From Polyangia bacterium (GTDB lineage: Bacteria; Myxococcota_A; Polyangia; Fen-1088), in the NCBI GenBank assembly GCA_036268875.1, contig DATATI010000083.1:186001-250000 (forward strand): a stretch of DNA of 64,000 nt. Direction: 5' to 3'. Shown here piece by piece: positions 9,707 to 19,157 of the stretch (positions are counted from its first letter, which is position 1; each line of letters starts with the position of its first letter). Under the pieces are notes generated by a model. The model was not told the DNA's origin and ran no database searches. It saw only the letters and a program-made list of their open reading frames with translations. Made by a program: the position numbers and the translations under genes.

Positions 9707-10330
9707 TTACTTCGTGCACACCGCGAAGGTGTTCAGCCCGAATTTGTGCGAGAAGCACTGGATGTTCTTCGGCGTGAACCCGGCCTGAACCAGCAGCGGC
9801 CACAGATCGCGAACGTCGTAGTACATCTTGTGGTCGTCCATCTCGCTGGCCGGGCTGACGCCAAGCTTGAACGCGGCCAGCTCGAGATACCGCTTGCCGC
9901 GCCAAGAAGGCACATTGATCAAGCACCGCCCGCCGGGAACCAGCAGCCGCCATAGCTCGCGCAGGCCTTGTTCCGGCTGCCACAGATGCTCCAGCACCGA
10001 CACCATCATCACCGTATCCAGGCTCTCGTCCGGCAGCGCCGCCAGCGACTCGGGTAGCCCGCCCTCGATGGCCGTCACTCTCGGGTGGGCTTTCAGCTCG
10101 GGAGCCAGCGCCACGTCGATCAAAACGACCGAGGCGACGTCATCCAACACCGTGCGAGCGAAGGCGGCTTGAAAACCGCAGCCAAAGTCGCCGATATGTT
10201 GCCCGGTGAACGACGGAACCCAGCGATGAATTTGCCGCGCCGACAACCAGACGCCGAAGCGATCGACCGCCGATGGCCGGTAGCTCTGCGCGAACGCCTC
10301 TTGACGCTGGGGCGGCGATGACAGAGCCAT
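9707..10330 (-). CDS. SAM-dependent methyltransferase, class I
   Basis: A 207-aa Rossmann-type methyltransferase. Motif I is degenerate but recognisable as IGDFGCGFQAAFA. The later blocks VSVLEHLWQPEQGLRELWRL and LLVPGGRCLINVPS match the Methyltransf_11/12 family. ATG at 10330 is chosen over a TTG two codons earlier. It follows the GT2 glycosyltransferase by 2 nt on the same strand, so the two are almost certainly co-transcribed. The likely substrate is a sugar or lipid-linked glycan, inferred only from the neighbours. Confidence 0.8.
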   Translation of the reverse strand: MALSSPPQRQEAFAQSYRPSAVDRFGVWLSARQIHRWVPSFTGQHIGDFGCGFQAAFARTVLDDVASVVLIDVALAPELKAHPRVTAIEGGLPESLAALPDESLDTVMMVSVLEHLWQPEQGLRELWRLLVPGGRCLINVPSWRGKRYLELAAFKLGVSPASEMDDHKMYYDVRDLWPLLVQAGFTPKNIQCFSHKFGLNTFAVCTK

Positions 10331-10332
10331 AA

Positions 10333-11568
10333 TCAACGCCGGCGAGCGACGGTCGTCGAATGCAGCAGCAAGGTGAACGTGAAGGTCATAAAGCCGACGA
10401 TCATCAGCAGAAGGCCGGTGACACCCAGGTTATTGATCGCCGATCCCTGCGGCAGCATGAAATGGTGGGCCCAGTAGCTGAAGGTCAAAAGCGCCGCCAT
10501 CGTGGCCCCGCTGCCGAACAGCAACGCCGCCAAACCCACCGTGCGCGTGTAGGGAAATCGCCGAAACCACAGTTCTGTACGCTTGCCGCTGTAATCGAAA
10601 AACACCTGAGTCAGGATGCCCATGAAGACGCACTGCAGTCCCAGGATCGACAGCGACACGCCCAGCAGCATCCAGTGCAGCGACAAGGTGATGGGCCCGA
10701 TAGTCCGCTGCCCGAATGACAGCGGCAGGGTCAACAGCAGGCCCAGCACCAGCATGAACAGGCCGGGCTTGTACAAAAAGAAGTTCGCGCCGTAGACGAA
10801 CATGGCGCGCAGATTGATCCAGGCCGCCTGCCAGGGCGAAAACCACCCAGCGCGCTTGTGGTGGCTGAGGCGGCCTTCACGATCTTTGAGGAAGCGGATT
10901 GGCACCTCGGTGGTGCGCAGGCCCATGTGCACCGATTTCAAGACCATCTCCGAGGCGTACTCCCAGGACTGCGAACGCAGATCCATTCGCATCAGCGCAG
11001 CCCGGCTGATCCCGCGCATGCCGCAATGAATGTCCGAAAAGTGACTGCCAAAGATGACGTTCAGGATAAAGGTCGTCACCGGCGTACCCAGGTACCGGTG
11101 CAAGGGCGGCATCGATCCGGGTTCGATGTAGCCGCGAAAGCGCGAGCCCATCACGAACTCGGCGCCTTCGTGAAAGCGATCGACGAACGACTTCAGCTCG
11201 CGGAAGTCGTAGGTGCAGTCGCAGTCGCCCATCAAGACGTACTTGCCCCGAATGTGCGGCAAGGCGTCCAGGTACGCACGGCCGAGACCACGCTTTGGCG
11301 TGCGCAGAACGCGGGCGCCCTGCTTCAAGGCGAGCTCGGCGGTGGCGTCGACGGAGCTGTCGATGATCAGGATTTCGCCTCGCACACCGGCCGCCCGCAG
11401 GCCCTCCCGACACCAGCCAATGAAGTCGGAGATGGTGAGCTGTTCATTCAGTGCGGGGATGACGATGGAGAACTCCGGGTCCACCGGATCGTCGCTAGGG
11501 ATCCAAAGCGTGACCTCGGGGTCGCTCGTTGCATGCTGATATCCGCCCTCGATGGCTGCGGCGCTCAC
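10333..11568 (-). CDS. GT2 glycosyltransferase, dolichol-phosphate mannosyltransferase-like, with C-terminal membrane helices
   Basis: The N-terminal GT2 domain begins FSIVIPALNEQLTISDFI and carries IIDSSVDAT, the metal-binding region GDCDCTYDF (a DxD-type site) and GSRFRGYIEPGSMPPLHR, typical of polyprenyl-phosphate sugar synthases. About 150 C-terminal residues form four to five hydrophobic helices, as in GtrB/Dpm1-like membrane enzymes. I chose GTG at 11568 (411 aa), preceded by AGAAG. The frame is open to a possible start at 11736, but that segment is AT-rich, lacks family similarity and looks like promoter DNA. The role is probably transfer of a sugar to a polyprenyl carrier for surface glycans. 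Confidence 0.85.
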   Translation of the reverse strand: MSAAAIEGGYQHATSDPEVTLWIPSDDPVDPEFSIVIPALNEQLTISDFIGWCREGLRAAGVRGEILIIDSSVDATAELALKQGARVLRTPKRGLGRAYLDALPHIRGKYVLMGDCDCTYDFRELKSFVDRFHEGAEFVMGSRFRGYIEPGSMPPLHRYLGTPVTTFILNVIFGSHFSDIHCGMRGISRAALMRMDLRSQSWEYASEMVLKSVHMGLRTTEVPIRFLKDREGRLSHHKRAGWFSPWQAAWINLRAMFVYGANFFLYKPGLFMLVLGLLLTLPLSFGQRTIGPITLSLHWMLLGVSLSILGLQCVFMGILTQVFFDYSGKRTELWFRRFPYTRTVGLAALLFGSGATMAALLTFSYWAHHFMLPQGSAINNLGVTGLLLMIVGFMTFTFTLLLHSTTVARRR

Positions 11569-11758
11569 GTTGGCATTCTTCTTTCTGCTGCTTTTTGCTA
11601 CGACAAAAGCGGCAGTTTCGCAAATCGACCTATCAAAAGGAAGATCGATTCCAGACAGGCGCGCGGCTAAAGACCGAACCTGTGTGGCGCCGGTTTCTGA
11701 TAGTGCGGGCCGCAAGCAAATTGCTGTCTGACGCATTTCCTAATGGTAAAAGGCCTCG
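11569..11758. promoter_or_regulatory. Divergent AT-rich intergenic region between two glycan transcription units
   Basis: About 190 nt between the GT2 gene (minus) and a methyltransferase gene (plus). It is visibly richer in A/T than the flanks, with runs such as GCTTTTTGCTACGACAAAA. It must carry both promoters. I could not fix -35/-10 pairs with confidence on either strand. AAAAGG about 5 nt before the ATG at 11759 can serve as a ribosome-binding site. Confidence 0.5.
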
Positions 11759-12568
11759 ATGCCCCTCACCACCTTGGCCACCACCGACGACTGGGAGACG
11801 CACTGGCGGTCCTACGCTGACAGCAACAGCGCGAATCCAGCACAGAGTTATCGCCGCATGCTGATCTTCCATGCGCTGGCCCTCGGTGCTGCGCCGCGGC
11901 CGGTACGACTGCTCGAACTCGGAAGTGGCCAGGGCGACTTTGCGCGTGACGTGCTCTCGGTCTGTCCGGATGCCCAGATCGTCGGCCTGGACCTCGCGAA
12001 CGCCGGCGTGGAGATCGCCCGCCGCAAGGTCCCCGAAGCGTCGTTCTTTCAGCAGGATTTCAGCCAACCACTGGCCGTTCCCGACCGTTACCACGGGTGG
12101 GCCACCCACGCGGTCTGCTCCGAAGTTCTTGAGCACCTGGACGATCCGGCCGCGGCGCTCCGCAATGTGCGGACGTTGTTGGCGCCCGGTTGCCGGTTGG
12201 TGGTGACCGTGCCCGCCGGCCCGATGTCGGCGTTCGATCGCCACATCGGCCACCGCGGTCACTTCACCGCCGATCGTCTGACAGAGACACTGCGTGCCGC
12301 GGGCCTCGAGGTGCCGGACGTGCGCGGCGCCGGTTATCCGTTTTTCAACCTCTACCGGCTGGTCGTGGTCGCGCGCGGTAAGAAATTGATCGCGGATGCC
12401 GCCGGGGGCGACGGCCGGCCCCTGCCACTGGCGGCGCGCGGCATGATCCAGCTCTTCTCATGGCTGTTTCGTATGAACAGCCCGGCGGGGCGCCGCGGCT
12501 GGCAGCTGGTGGCGGTGGCCGCCGAACCGCGCACCGACGCCCAGGGATGGTCCGGTGAGCACCGATAG
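11759..12568 (+). CDS. SAM-dependent methyltransferase, class I
   Basis: A 269-aa methyltransferase with clear motif I LLELGSGQGDFARD, acidic motif II IVGLDLANAGVEIARRK, and EVLEHLDDPAAALRNVRTLL followed by LLAPGCRLVVTVPAG. The C-terminus has a hydrophobic, aromatic stretch (GYPFFNLYRLVVVARGKK) that may contact membrane or lipid substrate. It overlaps the next gene by 14 nt. Its order with a membrane protein and a heptose kinase implies methylation of a lipid-linked sugar or polyprenyl intermediate; this is inference. Confidence 0.85.
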   Translation: MPLTTLATTDDWETHWRSYADSNSANPAQSYRRMLIFHALALGAAPRPVRLLELGSGQGDFARDVLSVCPDAQIVGLDLANAGVEIARRKVPEASFFQQDFSQPLAVPDRYHGWATHAVCSEVLEHLDDPAAALRNVRTLLAPGCRLVVTVPAGPMSAFDRHIGHRGHFTADRLTETLRAAGLEVPDVRGAGYPFFNLYRLVVVARGKKLIADAAGGDGRPLPLAARGMIQLFSWLFRMNSPAGRRGWQLVAVAAEPRTDAQGWSGEHR

Positions 12569-14651
12569 TCCTGGCGCCGCCGTCGACGGACCTTTGTTGT
12601 CTTCACGCCTCAGGACGACCACGCGCCCACCGCTGGTGCAGGCGGCCCTGGGTTGGCTGTTCGCGGCAGCGATAGCGCTGGTGGCGCCGACGATTCTGGT
12701 CTTGCCGCGATATGCCCGACTGGAGCGCGGCACCATCTGGGGCGTGGTCTTGCTGATCGGAATGGCCGGCTGGGGCGGCCTGGTGGCGCAATTGGCCTTC
12801 CCCGATCGCAAGACTGATCTCGGCCTGCGCCTCGGTTGGGGTGCGGCGGCGATGGTCGCAGCGGGCGGCTTTTTGTGCGTCCTCTCGCTCGGCACCGCGC
12901 CGGTGCTGGCGACTCTGGTTTTGGGTGGCGTTGCTTTGAGCCTGGCGGCAGCAGTTCGGGCGCGCGCCACGCTGGGGGCGCGGATCATTGCCTGGCTGCG
13001 CCTGTGGTCGCCCGTCGCAATCTTCGGATTCTTGGCCCTGGCAATTCTGATCAGCGTGTATTTCCTGGGGGGAGCTTCGGGCGCGCTGCTGAACGGCAAC
13101 GACGATCAAGCGGCCTATCTGGTCTTCGTCCGCAAGATACTGGCCAGCGGCACGTTGATCGACCCGTTCAGCATGCGACGAATCACCGCCTATGGCGGCC
13201 AGTCATTCTTGCAAGCGTTGACCACGGTGGGCGCCGCCAGTCCCCTACAGGCGACGCTGCTGGATCTCGGTGTCTCACTGGTGATCGCGTTTGCGCTGGT
13301 GGTTGGCGCCGGGCGCGATCGGCGATCCGTGATCATGCGAAGCTTGCTGGTCTTGCCGGCGCTTGTGGTGGTGACGGTGCCGAACATCCGTCTGAATACC
13401 GGCAGCGCCATGTCCGGCGTGTTCATGTTTTTGTCCCTCTACCGCACCGCCGCTTCCGTGAATTTCCGGCGGCGCAGCCTGGCCAGCGCAGCGCTGCTGG
13501 GCCTGTTGGCCGCCGTGGCTTGTACGCTGCGCCAGTCATACCTGGTTCCGGTAGCCGTTTTTTTGGTGGTGCTCTATCTGCCGGCCGCGCGCCGATCCCT
13601 CTACGCCGAAGATGAATCCCGACGGGAACAGCTGCGCGCCATCATCATCGCCGGCGGAACGCTGCTCGTGCTTCTCATCCCATGGGCGGTGATGTCATAT
13701 CGTTCGAACCGCACATTTCTGTTCCCGGCAGTTGCCGGCAACTACCGAGCCGAGTACGGCGGCTTCACCACCGACGCGTCGTTCACCAGTCGCATCAAGC
13801 TTTGCTGGGACAACATCGTCTACTGCCACCCCATCCACAGCATTCCTTTCTTCTTGCTGGCCGGAGGTTTGATTCCCTGGCGGCGAACCAACGGCGCGCT
13901 GCCGGCGCTGCTTTGGGCGTCGTTCATCGGGTTCGTCGCCGTCGTCTATAGCCTGCCGCTGTCCGACGCGCCGAACATTGCCCGTTACTATTACGGTTTC
14001 ACTGTGCCCACGTTTCTAGCGGTGATGCTGGCTGCATTCGCCCGGTCCTGGCGCTGGCCTTCGGGACACGTCCGCATGCGCGCCGCCGTCCCGGCGGTCA
14101 TCGCCGTCGTGGCGGCGGTGGCGCAGATTGAAGAATCACGCGGCTCGATCAACCAGGACATCAACTATCTTTCCCGACACATCACTGCGGCGCGCGCCCA
14201 TCCGTCGTCGCTGGAAGATCAGGGTGCTCCCTACCGCGAGTTGCAAGCGGCCATCCCCGCCGGCGCGTCGATGCTGGTGATGCTGGACGATCCTTTCTGG
14301 TTAAACTTTCGTCGCAACCGAATCGACCTCATCGATCTACCGGGCGCGGCGAGCCCCGCACCTGGCATGCCTCTGGACGACGATGAGAAACTGGCATCGT
14401 ACTTACACGGGCTCGGCTATCGCTATCTGTCGTTTGTGCGCCCGTCGGCATCCAAGAGCCTCTACAGACGCGACCACTGGACCAAGATGCTAACCAAGCC
14501 GACCCAGCCCATCTGGGGAATGTCGGCGCCTTTTTACCTGAACACGTTCGACCGCCTCGAGGGGCTAGCCAAGTCGCGGATACATCTCTACGACGATGGA
14601 GTGATGGTGGCGCTGGACCTGGAGGCGAGGGAGAGGCGCGATAAGAAATGA
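12555..14651 (+). CDS. Large polytopic membrane protein, possible GT-C glycosyltransferase
   Basis: Starts with GTG at 12555 inside the preceding methyltransferase gene (14-nt overlap). The 698-aa protein has about 12 hydrophobic helices. A luminal-type loop contains GNDDQAAYLVFVRKILASGTLIDPF, and a soluble C-terminal region of about 150 residues follows. The layout is that of GT-C or ArnT/PMT-like transferases that use lipid-linked sugars, but no diagnostic motif is certain. It is paired functionally with the heptose kinase gene downstream and resembles the protein encoded at 7559 in size and organisation. Confidence 0.65.
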   Translation: MSTDSPGAAVDGPLLSSRLRTTTRPPLVQAALGWLFAAAIALVAPTILVLPRYARLERGTIWGVVLLIGMAGWGGLVAQLAFPDRKTDLGLRLGWGAAAMVAAGGFLCVLSLGTAPVLATLVLGGVALSLAAAVRARATLGARIIAWLRLWSPVAIFGFLALAILISVYFLGGASGALLNGNDDQAAYLVFVRKILASGTLIDPFSMRRITAYGGQSFLQALTTVGAASPLQATLLDLGVSLVIAFALVVGAGRDRRSVIMRSLLVLPALVVVTVPNIRLNTGSAMSGVFMFLSLYRTAASVNFRRRSLASAALLGLLAAVACTLRQSYLVPVAVFLVVLYLPAARRSLYAEDESRREQLRAIIIAGGTLLVLLIPWAVMSYRSNRTFLFPAVAGNYRAEYGGFTTDASFTSRIKLCWDNIVYCHPIHSIPFFLLAGGLIPWRRTNGALPALLWASFIGFVAVVYSLPLSDAPNIARYYYGFTVPTFLAVMLAAFARSWRWPSGHVRMRAAVPAVIAVVAAVAQIEESRGSINQDINYLSRHITAARAHPSSLEDQGAPYRELQAAIPAGASMLVMLDDPFWLNFRRNRIDLIDLPGAASPAPGMPLDDDEKLASYLHGLGYRYLSFVRPSASKSLYRRDHWTKMLTKPTQPIWGMSAPFYLNTFDRLEGLAKSRIHLYDDGVMVALDLEARERRDKK

Positions 14652-14774
14652 TCGCTGTCCAGCTGGCTGCGGCGGCTGCATAGCACCGACGCCGGCGCGC
14701 GTGCCGCATTGCCTCGCCGAGAGTCTTCCCGCTGCCTTGCCGGCGCGAAATCTCGCTGGCAGGATGCCGCTCTG

Positions 14775-15749
14775 ATGATCATCGGACGAAGCCCATTGCG
14801 CATTTCTCTCGGTGGTGGCGGGACGGACTTGCCGTCCTATTACCACGAACACGGCGGATTCCTGGTAGCGGCGGCGATCACCCAGTACGTCTACGTGACC
14901 ATTCAACGCACCCCTCTGCCCGAGATGGTCTTGCGCTATTCGCAGATCGAGCGCGTGAAGACCGTCGACGAGATCCGCCACCCCATCATCCGGGAATCAT
15001 TGCGCATGGCGGGCATCACCGGCCCCAACGTCGAGATCACCAGCATGGCCGACATCCCGGCAGGCACCGGGCTTGGATCATCAGGCAGCTTCACGACCTG
15101 CTTGCTTAAAGCGCTGCACAAGTTCAAGCGGCAATTTATCCACCCGCGCGAACTGGCCGAAATGGCCTGCCACATCGAGATCGATCTGCTGAAAGAGCCG
15201 GTCGGCAAACAAGATCAGTACATCGCGGCCTTCGGAGGAGCGACCGTGTTCACGTTCAACCGCGACGGCTCGGTCGCCGCGCGGCCGGTCAGCGTCGCGG
15301 ACGATACCCTGGATCTGCTTGAGGACAGCCTGGTGATGGTGTCGACGGGGTTTTATCGGGCGGCTTCCCAGGTCCTGAAGGAACAAGACGACAAGAGCAA
15401 GCAAAACGACCGTGCCATGATCGACAACCTGCATTACATCAAAGAGCTGGGCCACAAGAGCCTGGAGGCGATCGAGACCGGCGAGTTGGGCGCGTTCGGC
15501 CGCTATATGCATGAGCACTGGCAGTTCAAGAAGCAGCGTTCGAAGCTAATGAGCAATCCTGAGATAGACCGCTGGTATGATCTCGCTCTCGACAATGGCG
15601 CGCTGGGCGGCAAGCTGATCGGCGCCGGCGGCGGCGGCTTCCTGCTTTTCTACACCGAGCAGAAGGCCCGCCTGCGCCAGGCCCTGCGCAGCGCCGGCCT
15701 GATGGAAGTAGCGCTGGCCTTCGACTACGAAGGAACGAAGATCCTCTGA
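14775..15749 (+). CDS. hddA: GHMP kinase, D-glycero-D-manno-heptose 7-phosphate kinase-like
   Basis: From ATG at 14775 (MIIGRSPLRISLGGGGTD) this 324-aa protein has all GHMP motifs: the N-terminal RSPLRISLGGGGTDLPSYY, the ATP loop DIPAGTGLGSSGSF, and C-terminal GGKLIGAGGGGFLLFY. The sequence fits the HddA subgroup that phosphorylates heptose 7-phosphate at C1. An open frame 22 codons upstream is noise. The remaining GDP-heptose enzymes (GmhA, GmhB and nucleotidyltransferase homologues) lie within 5 kb on the opposite strand, which supports the assignment. L-fucose kinase-like activity is the main alternative. Confidence 0.85.
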   Translation: MIIGRSPLRISLGGGGTDLPSYYHEHGGFLVAAAITQYVYVTIQRTPLPEMVLRYSQIERVKTVDEIRHPIIRESLRMAGITGPNVEITSMADIPAGTGLGSSGSFTTCLLKALHKFKRQFIHPRELAEMACHIEIDLLKEPVGKQDQYIAAFGGATVFTFNRDGSVAARPVSVADDTLDLLEDSLVMVSTGFYRAASQVLKEQDDKSKQNDRAMIDNLHYIKELGHKSLEAIETGELGAFGRYMHEHWQFKKQRSKLMSNPEIDRWYDLALDNGALGGKLIGAGGGGFLLFYTEQKARLRQALRSAGLMEVALAFDYEGTKIL

Positions 15750-15775
15750 GAGGGGCAAGCAGCGCCCGCCGTCCG

Positions 15776-16768
15776 TCAGGGCGCCTGGCCGAAGACTTCA
15801 AGCTCGCTGAGGCTGACGTATTTTCCGCGCGAACCAGCCACGCGCACATAGCGCGCCTTCTTGCCGTGTCCCTTTACGATCCACGGCGTCTTTTGCCCGA
15901 AGCTGGTGGTGCGGGTGTCGGCAGTGGTGAAGTGCAGGCCGTCTTCGGAGAGCTGCAACGTCATGGGTAACCCATCGTTGAACCAGCCGTCGCCCCGGTT
16001 GAAGATCTTCACCTTGTCGATCTTGAACAGCGCCAGCAGATCGACCTGCACCCACGGATTGTCGCTGACGTTGGTGTGGATGCCGTAAGACCCCGTCGTC
16101 ACGCCGTCGGTCAACCCGCCCGCCAGCGCCGTCGAGGTCGGGAAGATGCCGCTGGACGTGACCGGTTTGTGCAAGGCCAGGTTTGGGCGGGTGAAAAAGT
16201 CGACCGCCGCCCAGACCAGCAATGCGCAGACGATCAGACCCAGCCCAGTCAAGCGCACGCCGCGTTCGAAGCGGATCTCGCTGACGCTGCGGGGCTCGAC
16301 CAGCGTGGCCAGCTTCCGGACAATCCCCTGAGCGCGTTCGGCCTCGGCGGCGCGCCAGAGCTCCGGACGATCGATCGTCAGCAGCGAGTCATCGAGAATG
16401 TGTTCAACGAACCAGTTCAACTCGGCTTCGCTGATGGGTGCGCGTCCGGTGGCCACCGCCTGGCGGAACAGTGACAGCACCTCGGGCGACGACAGCCGAT
16501 CGACGCCCGAGCCGTTCGGGCTGACCGCGACAAAAGCCGCCATGGAAAGCAGGGCCGCCTCGCGATATAGGGTCAGCGCACAGGCCGGGTGTCGTTCTAA
16601 CAAGTCGTCCGCTGCCTGCGCGCGCTCGGCGGCGGCGCGAACGCATTGCCGCATCCGGGCCTGTTCCGACGGAGGATAACCGGCCGCGGTCGCTTCGGCC
16701 TGGCGAATCACCAGCGCGTCCCACAACGATCGCACGGACGGCGACAAGCTGAGTCGGCTCGACGTCAC
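15776..16768 (-). CDS. Membrane-anchored discoidin (F5/8 type C) domain protein
   Basis: A 330-aa protein. A cytoplasmic helical N-terminal half (about 1-175) contains Ala/Arg/Glu-rich segments. One transmembrane helix (LTGLGLIVCALLVWAAVDFF, about 175-194) follows. The C-terminal F5/8 type C or galactose-binding-like domain has NLALHKPVTSSG, GGLTDGVTTGSYG, WVQVDLLALFKIDKVKIFNRGD and ends RYVRVAGSRGKYVSLSELEVFG. Such domains bind carbohydrate or lipid surfaces outside the cell. It is the last gene of the heptose-type operon, 6 nt after the epimerase, so a role in sensing or holding the glycan is plausible but unproven. Confidence 0.8.
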   Translation of the reverse strand: MTSSRLSLSPSVRSLWDALVIRQAEATAAGYPPSEQARMRQCVRAAAERAQAADDLLERHPACALTLYREAALLSMAAFVAVSPNGSGVDRLSSPEVLSLFRQAVATGRAPISEAELNWFVEHILDDSLLTIDRPELWRAAEAERAQGIVRKLATLVEPRSVSEIRFERGVRLTGLGLIVCALLVWAAVDFFTRPNLALHKPVTSSGIFPTSTALAGGLTDGVTTGSYGIHTNVSDNPWVQVDLLALFKIDKVKIFNRGDGWFNDGLPMTLQLSEDGLHFTTADTRTTSFGQKTPWIVKGHGKKARYVRVAGSRGKYVSLSELEVFGQAP

Positions 16769-16774
16769 GACCAG

Positions 16775-17809
16775 CTACATCCGCCCGCCGCGCAGGTCCG
16801 GGAGCATCGCCAGCATCGACGCCTGCAGCGCCTGGCGCGAGGTCATGCGGCAGCGCCAGCCGAGACCCTGGATGCGGTCGGTGTTGAGGCGCACCACGGG
16901 CACGTCGCCCTTCCAGCCCCGATCACCGCCGGTGAAGTCATAGCGAACAGGCTCGCCGCCCAGGCCCACGCACTCCACCGCCAGGTCGGCGATCTCCTTG
17001 ACCGTGATGTAATCGCCAGTGGCGACGTTGAAAGCGTCGAACGGATGGTCACTTTTGCCTGGCTGCGCCGCCTTGGTGTGGGCGGTCAGCACGGCGCGCA
17101 CGATGTCGGTGACGTGGACGTACGACTTGCTCTGCGACCCGTCGCCCAGGATGCGCAGGGCGCTGCCGTCGGCCAGCAGGCGGCGGGCGAAATCGAAACC
17201 CACGCCGTGGGTCTGGCGCGGCCCGACGACGTTGCCGAAGCGAAAAGCGCAGCCTGAAAGCCCGAACATGAAGGCGTAACTGGAGATCAGCGCCTCGCCT
17301 GCCAGCTTGCTGGCGCCGTAGGTCGACACCGGGCGCAGCGGGCCGTGATCCTCTGAAGCCTCGACCGTGCCGAGATCGCCGTAAACGCCGCTGCCCGACG
17401 CGTAGAGGATCCGCTTGGCGCTGGTGGTGCGCATCGCCTCGACCACGTTGTGGGTAAGAGCGGTGCCCTGCCAGAAGTCGACGTCGGGCTCGGTGGCGGC
17501 GCGGGCGATGTCCGGGTTCGACGCCAGGTGAACGACCACGTCGTGGCCGTCCATGGCCCGGCGCAGCGCCTCGAGATCCTCCACCTTCCCGCGCACCACG
17601 CGCAGGCGCGCGTCGCCGGCGTGGTGGGCGTAGTGCCATTCCCGTCCCGACGTAAAATTGTCGTAAAGCGTGACCGCGCGAATGCGGGCGTCACCCAGCA
17701 GCCGATCGGTGAAGTGACTGCCGATGAACCCGGCGCCGCCGACGATGAAAAATCGTTGCGGCAAAAGCGAGACGTCGCCGGCGTCGCCGGCCCCGCCCGC
17801 GCCGCTCAC
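16775..17809 (-). CDS. NAD-dependent nucleotide-sugar epimerase/dehydratase
   Basis: An extended SDR protein of 344 aa. The NAD site is FFIVGGAGFIGSHFTDRLLG and the catalytic YxxxK lies in STYGASKLAGEALI. GNVVGPRQTHGVGFDF and SKSYVHVTDIVRAV are typical of UDP/GDP-sugar epimerases. The start is GTG at 17809, overlapping the stop of the isomerase gene as GTGA; an open frame up to 18127 is antisense-like noise. By context it may act on GDP-heptose to make an epimerised or dehydrated heptose, but UDP-glucose-4-epimerase-like chemistry is equally compatible. Confidence 0.85.
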   Translation of the reverse strand: MSGAGGAGDAGDVSLLPQRFFIVGGAGFIGSHFTDRLLGDARIRAVTLYDNFTSGREWHYAHHAGDARLRVVRGKVEDLEALRRAMDGHDVVVHLASNPDIARAATEPDVDFWQGTALTHNVVEAMRTTSAKRILYASGSGVYGDLGTVEASEDHGPLRPVSTYGASKLAGEALISSYAFMFGLSGCAFRFGNVVGPRQTHGVGFDFARRLLADGSALRILGDGSQSKSYVHVTDIVRAVLTAHTKAAQPGKSDHPFDAFNVATGDYITVKEIADLAVECVGLGGEPVRYDFTGGDRGWKGDVPVVRLNTDRIQGLGWRCRMTSRQALQASMLAMLPDLRGGRM

Positions 17810-18405
17810 TTGGTGGATTCCCACTTCGTCGCGGCGCGCTTCAGCGCCGGGTGGCTGACCAGCAGGTGCCACACCACCGCGCACAGCCCTTCGGTGTGCG
17901 GCGTGATGCGATCGGGAGACACGGTCGGGATCACCACACAGGCGTTGGCGGTCTGCTTGGTGGTGCCGCCGTCCTTGCCGACCACCCCGTAGATCGAAGC
18001 GCCCACCTGCTGGGCCAGCTCCAACGCCAGCACCAGATTCATCGAGACGTTCTTCTCGCGGTTGCCGCCTCCCACGCTGAAGATCAGCAGGCCGTCGCGG
18101 ACGCTCAAACGCGACACCTTCAGCCACTCGGAGAAGCTGGTGTCCCAGCCCTCGTCGTTCACCCGGGCGGTCAGCTCTGAAACGTTGTCGGTCGGCGTAT
18201 AGGCTTCGAACCCGCAGATCTTGCGAAAGTCGTTCACCGCGTGGCTGGCGTGCCCGGCCGAGCCGCCCACGCCCAGAATGAAGAGCCGCCCCCCGCCCTC
18301 GCGCACGCGGCCGAGGCCATTGGCCACCTCGGCGATGGCGCCGGCATCCAGCCCGCGGATGGCCTGCACGCTCTCGTCGAGAAACAGCCGAACAAAGTCA
18401 CTCAT
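17806..18405 (-). CDS. gmhA: SIS-domain sugar isomerase, phosphoheptose isomerase-like
   Basis: A 199-aa SIS protein with GGRLFILGVGGSAGHASHAVNDFRK and LIFSVGGGNREKNVSMNLV, the two phosphosugar-binding loops. GmhA converts sedoheptulose 7-phosphate to D-glycero-D-manno-heptose 7-phosphate. The start ATG at 18405 overlaps the transaldolase stop (ATGA). The zinc ligands of classical GmhA are not obvious, so the heptose assignment leans on the neighbouring kinase, phosphatase and nucleotidyltransferase genes. A different phosphosugar isomerase is possible. Confidence 0.75.
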   Translation of the reverse strand: MSDFVRLFLDESVQAIRGLDAGAIAEVANGLGRVREGGGRLFILGVGGSAGHASHAVNDFRKICGFEAYTPTDNVSELTARVNDEGWDTSFSEWLKVSRLSVRDGLLIFSVGGGNREKNVSMNLVLALELAQQVGASIYGVVGKDGGTTKQTANACVVIPTVSPDRITPHTEGLCAVVWHLLVSHPALKRAATKWESTK

Positions 18406-19157
18406 GGCCACAGCTTGTAGCCGGCATCCTGGGCGTCCTTGTAGAACATCTTGACGGTGTCCAGGCTGAAGTCCGCCAGATCCTTGCCCACCAGCTCCAG
18501 CTTCTTCAGAAGATCAGGCGTCACTGTGATGATGTCGCAGCCCACCTCGGCGGCCTGCACGATGTTCAAAAGCTCCCGCGGGCTGGCCCACAGAAGTTCG
18601 ATCCGGCGATCGGCGGCCCGGCAGATCTGCAGCGCCTCGGTCATCAGCGGCACTGGATCGCGGCCGGTGTCGGCGACCCGGCCCGCGAACACCGACACCA
18701 CCGACGGCGCGCCGCCCGCCAGCGCGGCCGCGGTCTCGCGTACCTGGCCCAGCGTACAGATGGCGGTGACGTTCAGCTTCACACCGTCGGAGGCCAGCGT
18801 CTTGACCAGCGCCGCCGCCGATTCGCGGCGCGTGTTGGTCACCGGGATCTTCACGTAGACGTTGCCGCCCCAGGTGGCGATCTCGCGCGCCTGCCGTTTC
18901 ATCTCCGAAAATTCGTCGGCGAACACCTCGAACGAGATCGGCTTGTCCTTGATGTGCTGCAGGACCTCGCGGGCGAACGCCTGATAGTCCTTCACGCCCG
19001 CCTTGCGCATCAGCGTGGGGTTGGTGGTGAAGCCGGCGATGCGCGGATTACCTGCCAGCTCAAGCAGGGCCGGCAGCGACGCGCCGTCGGCAAAAACCTT
19101 GATCGCATCCAGCGAGATTGGCTCGGACGAGGACGAAGGCGTTTTGGTCGGTGTCAT
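18402..19157 (-). CDS. Transaldolase-family protein in heptose gene cluster
   Basis: A 251-aa class I aldolase-fold protein from ATG at 19157. Key blocks are AGFTTNPTLMRKAGV near the N-terminus and GGNVYVKIPVTNT, whose lysine is the expected Schiff-base residue. Near the C-terminus it has DIITVTPDLLKKL. It is short, like TalC-type enzymes. Transaldolase makes or consumes sedoheptulose 7-phosphate, the substrate of the adjacent GmhA-like isomerase, so the pairing makes metabolic sense. It shares 4-nt start/stop overlaps with both neighbours. Confidence 0.85.
   Translation of the reverse strand: MTPTKTPSSSSEPISLDAIKVFADGASLPALLELAGNPRIAGFTTNPTLMRKAGVKDYQAFAREVLQHIKDKPISFEVFADEFSEMKRQAREIATWGGNVYVKIPVTNTRRESAAALVKTLASDGVKLNVTAICTLGQVRETAAALAGGAPSVVSVFAGRVADTGRDPVPLMTEALQICRAADRRIELLWASPRELLNIVQAAEVGCDIITVTPDLLKKLELVGKDLADFSLDTVKMFYKDAQDAGYKLWP

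Noticed and set aside
17810-18127. Upstream extension of the nucleotide-sugar epimerase frame
   Set aside because: It lies inside the SIS isomerase gene in another frame; a GTG at 17809 overlapping the isomerase stop gives the normal N-terminus of the family.
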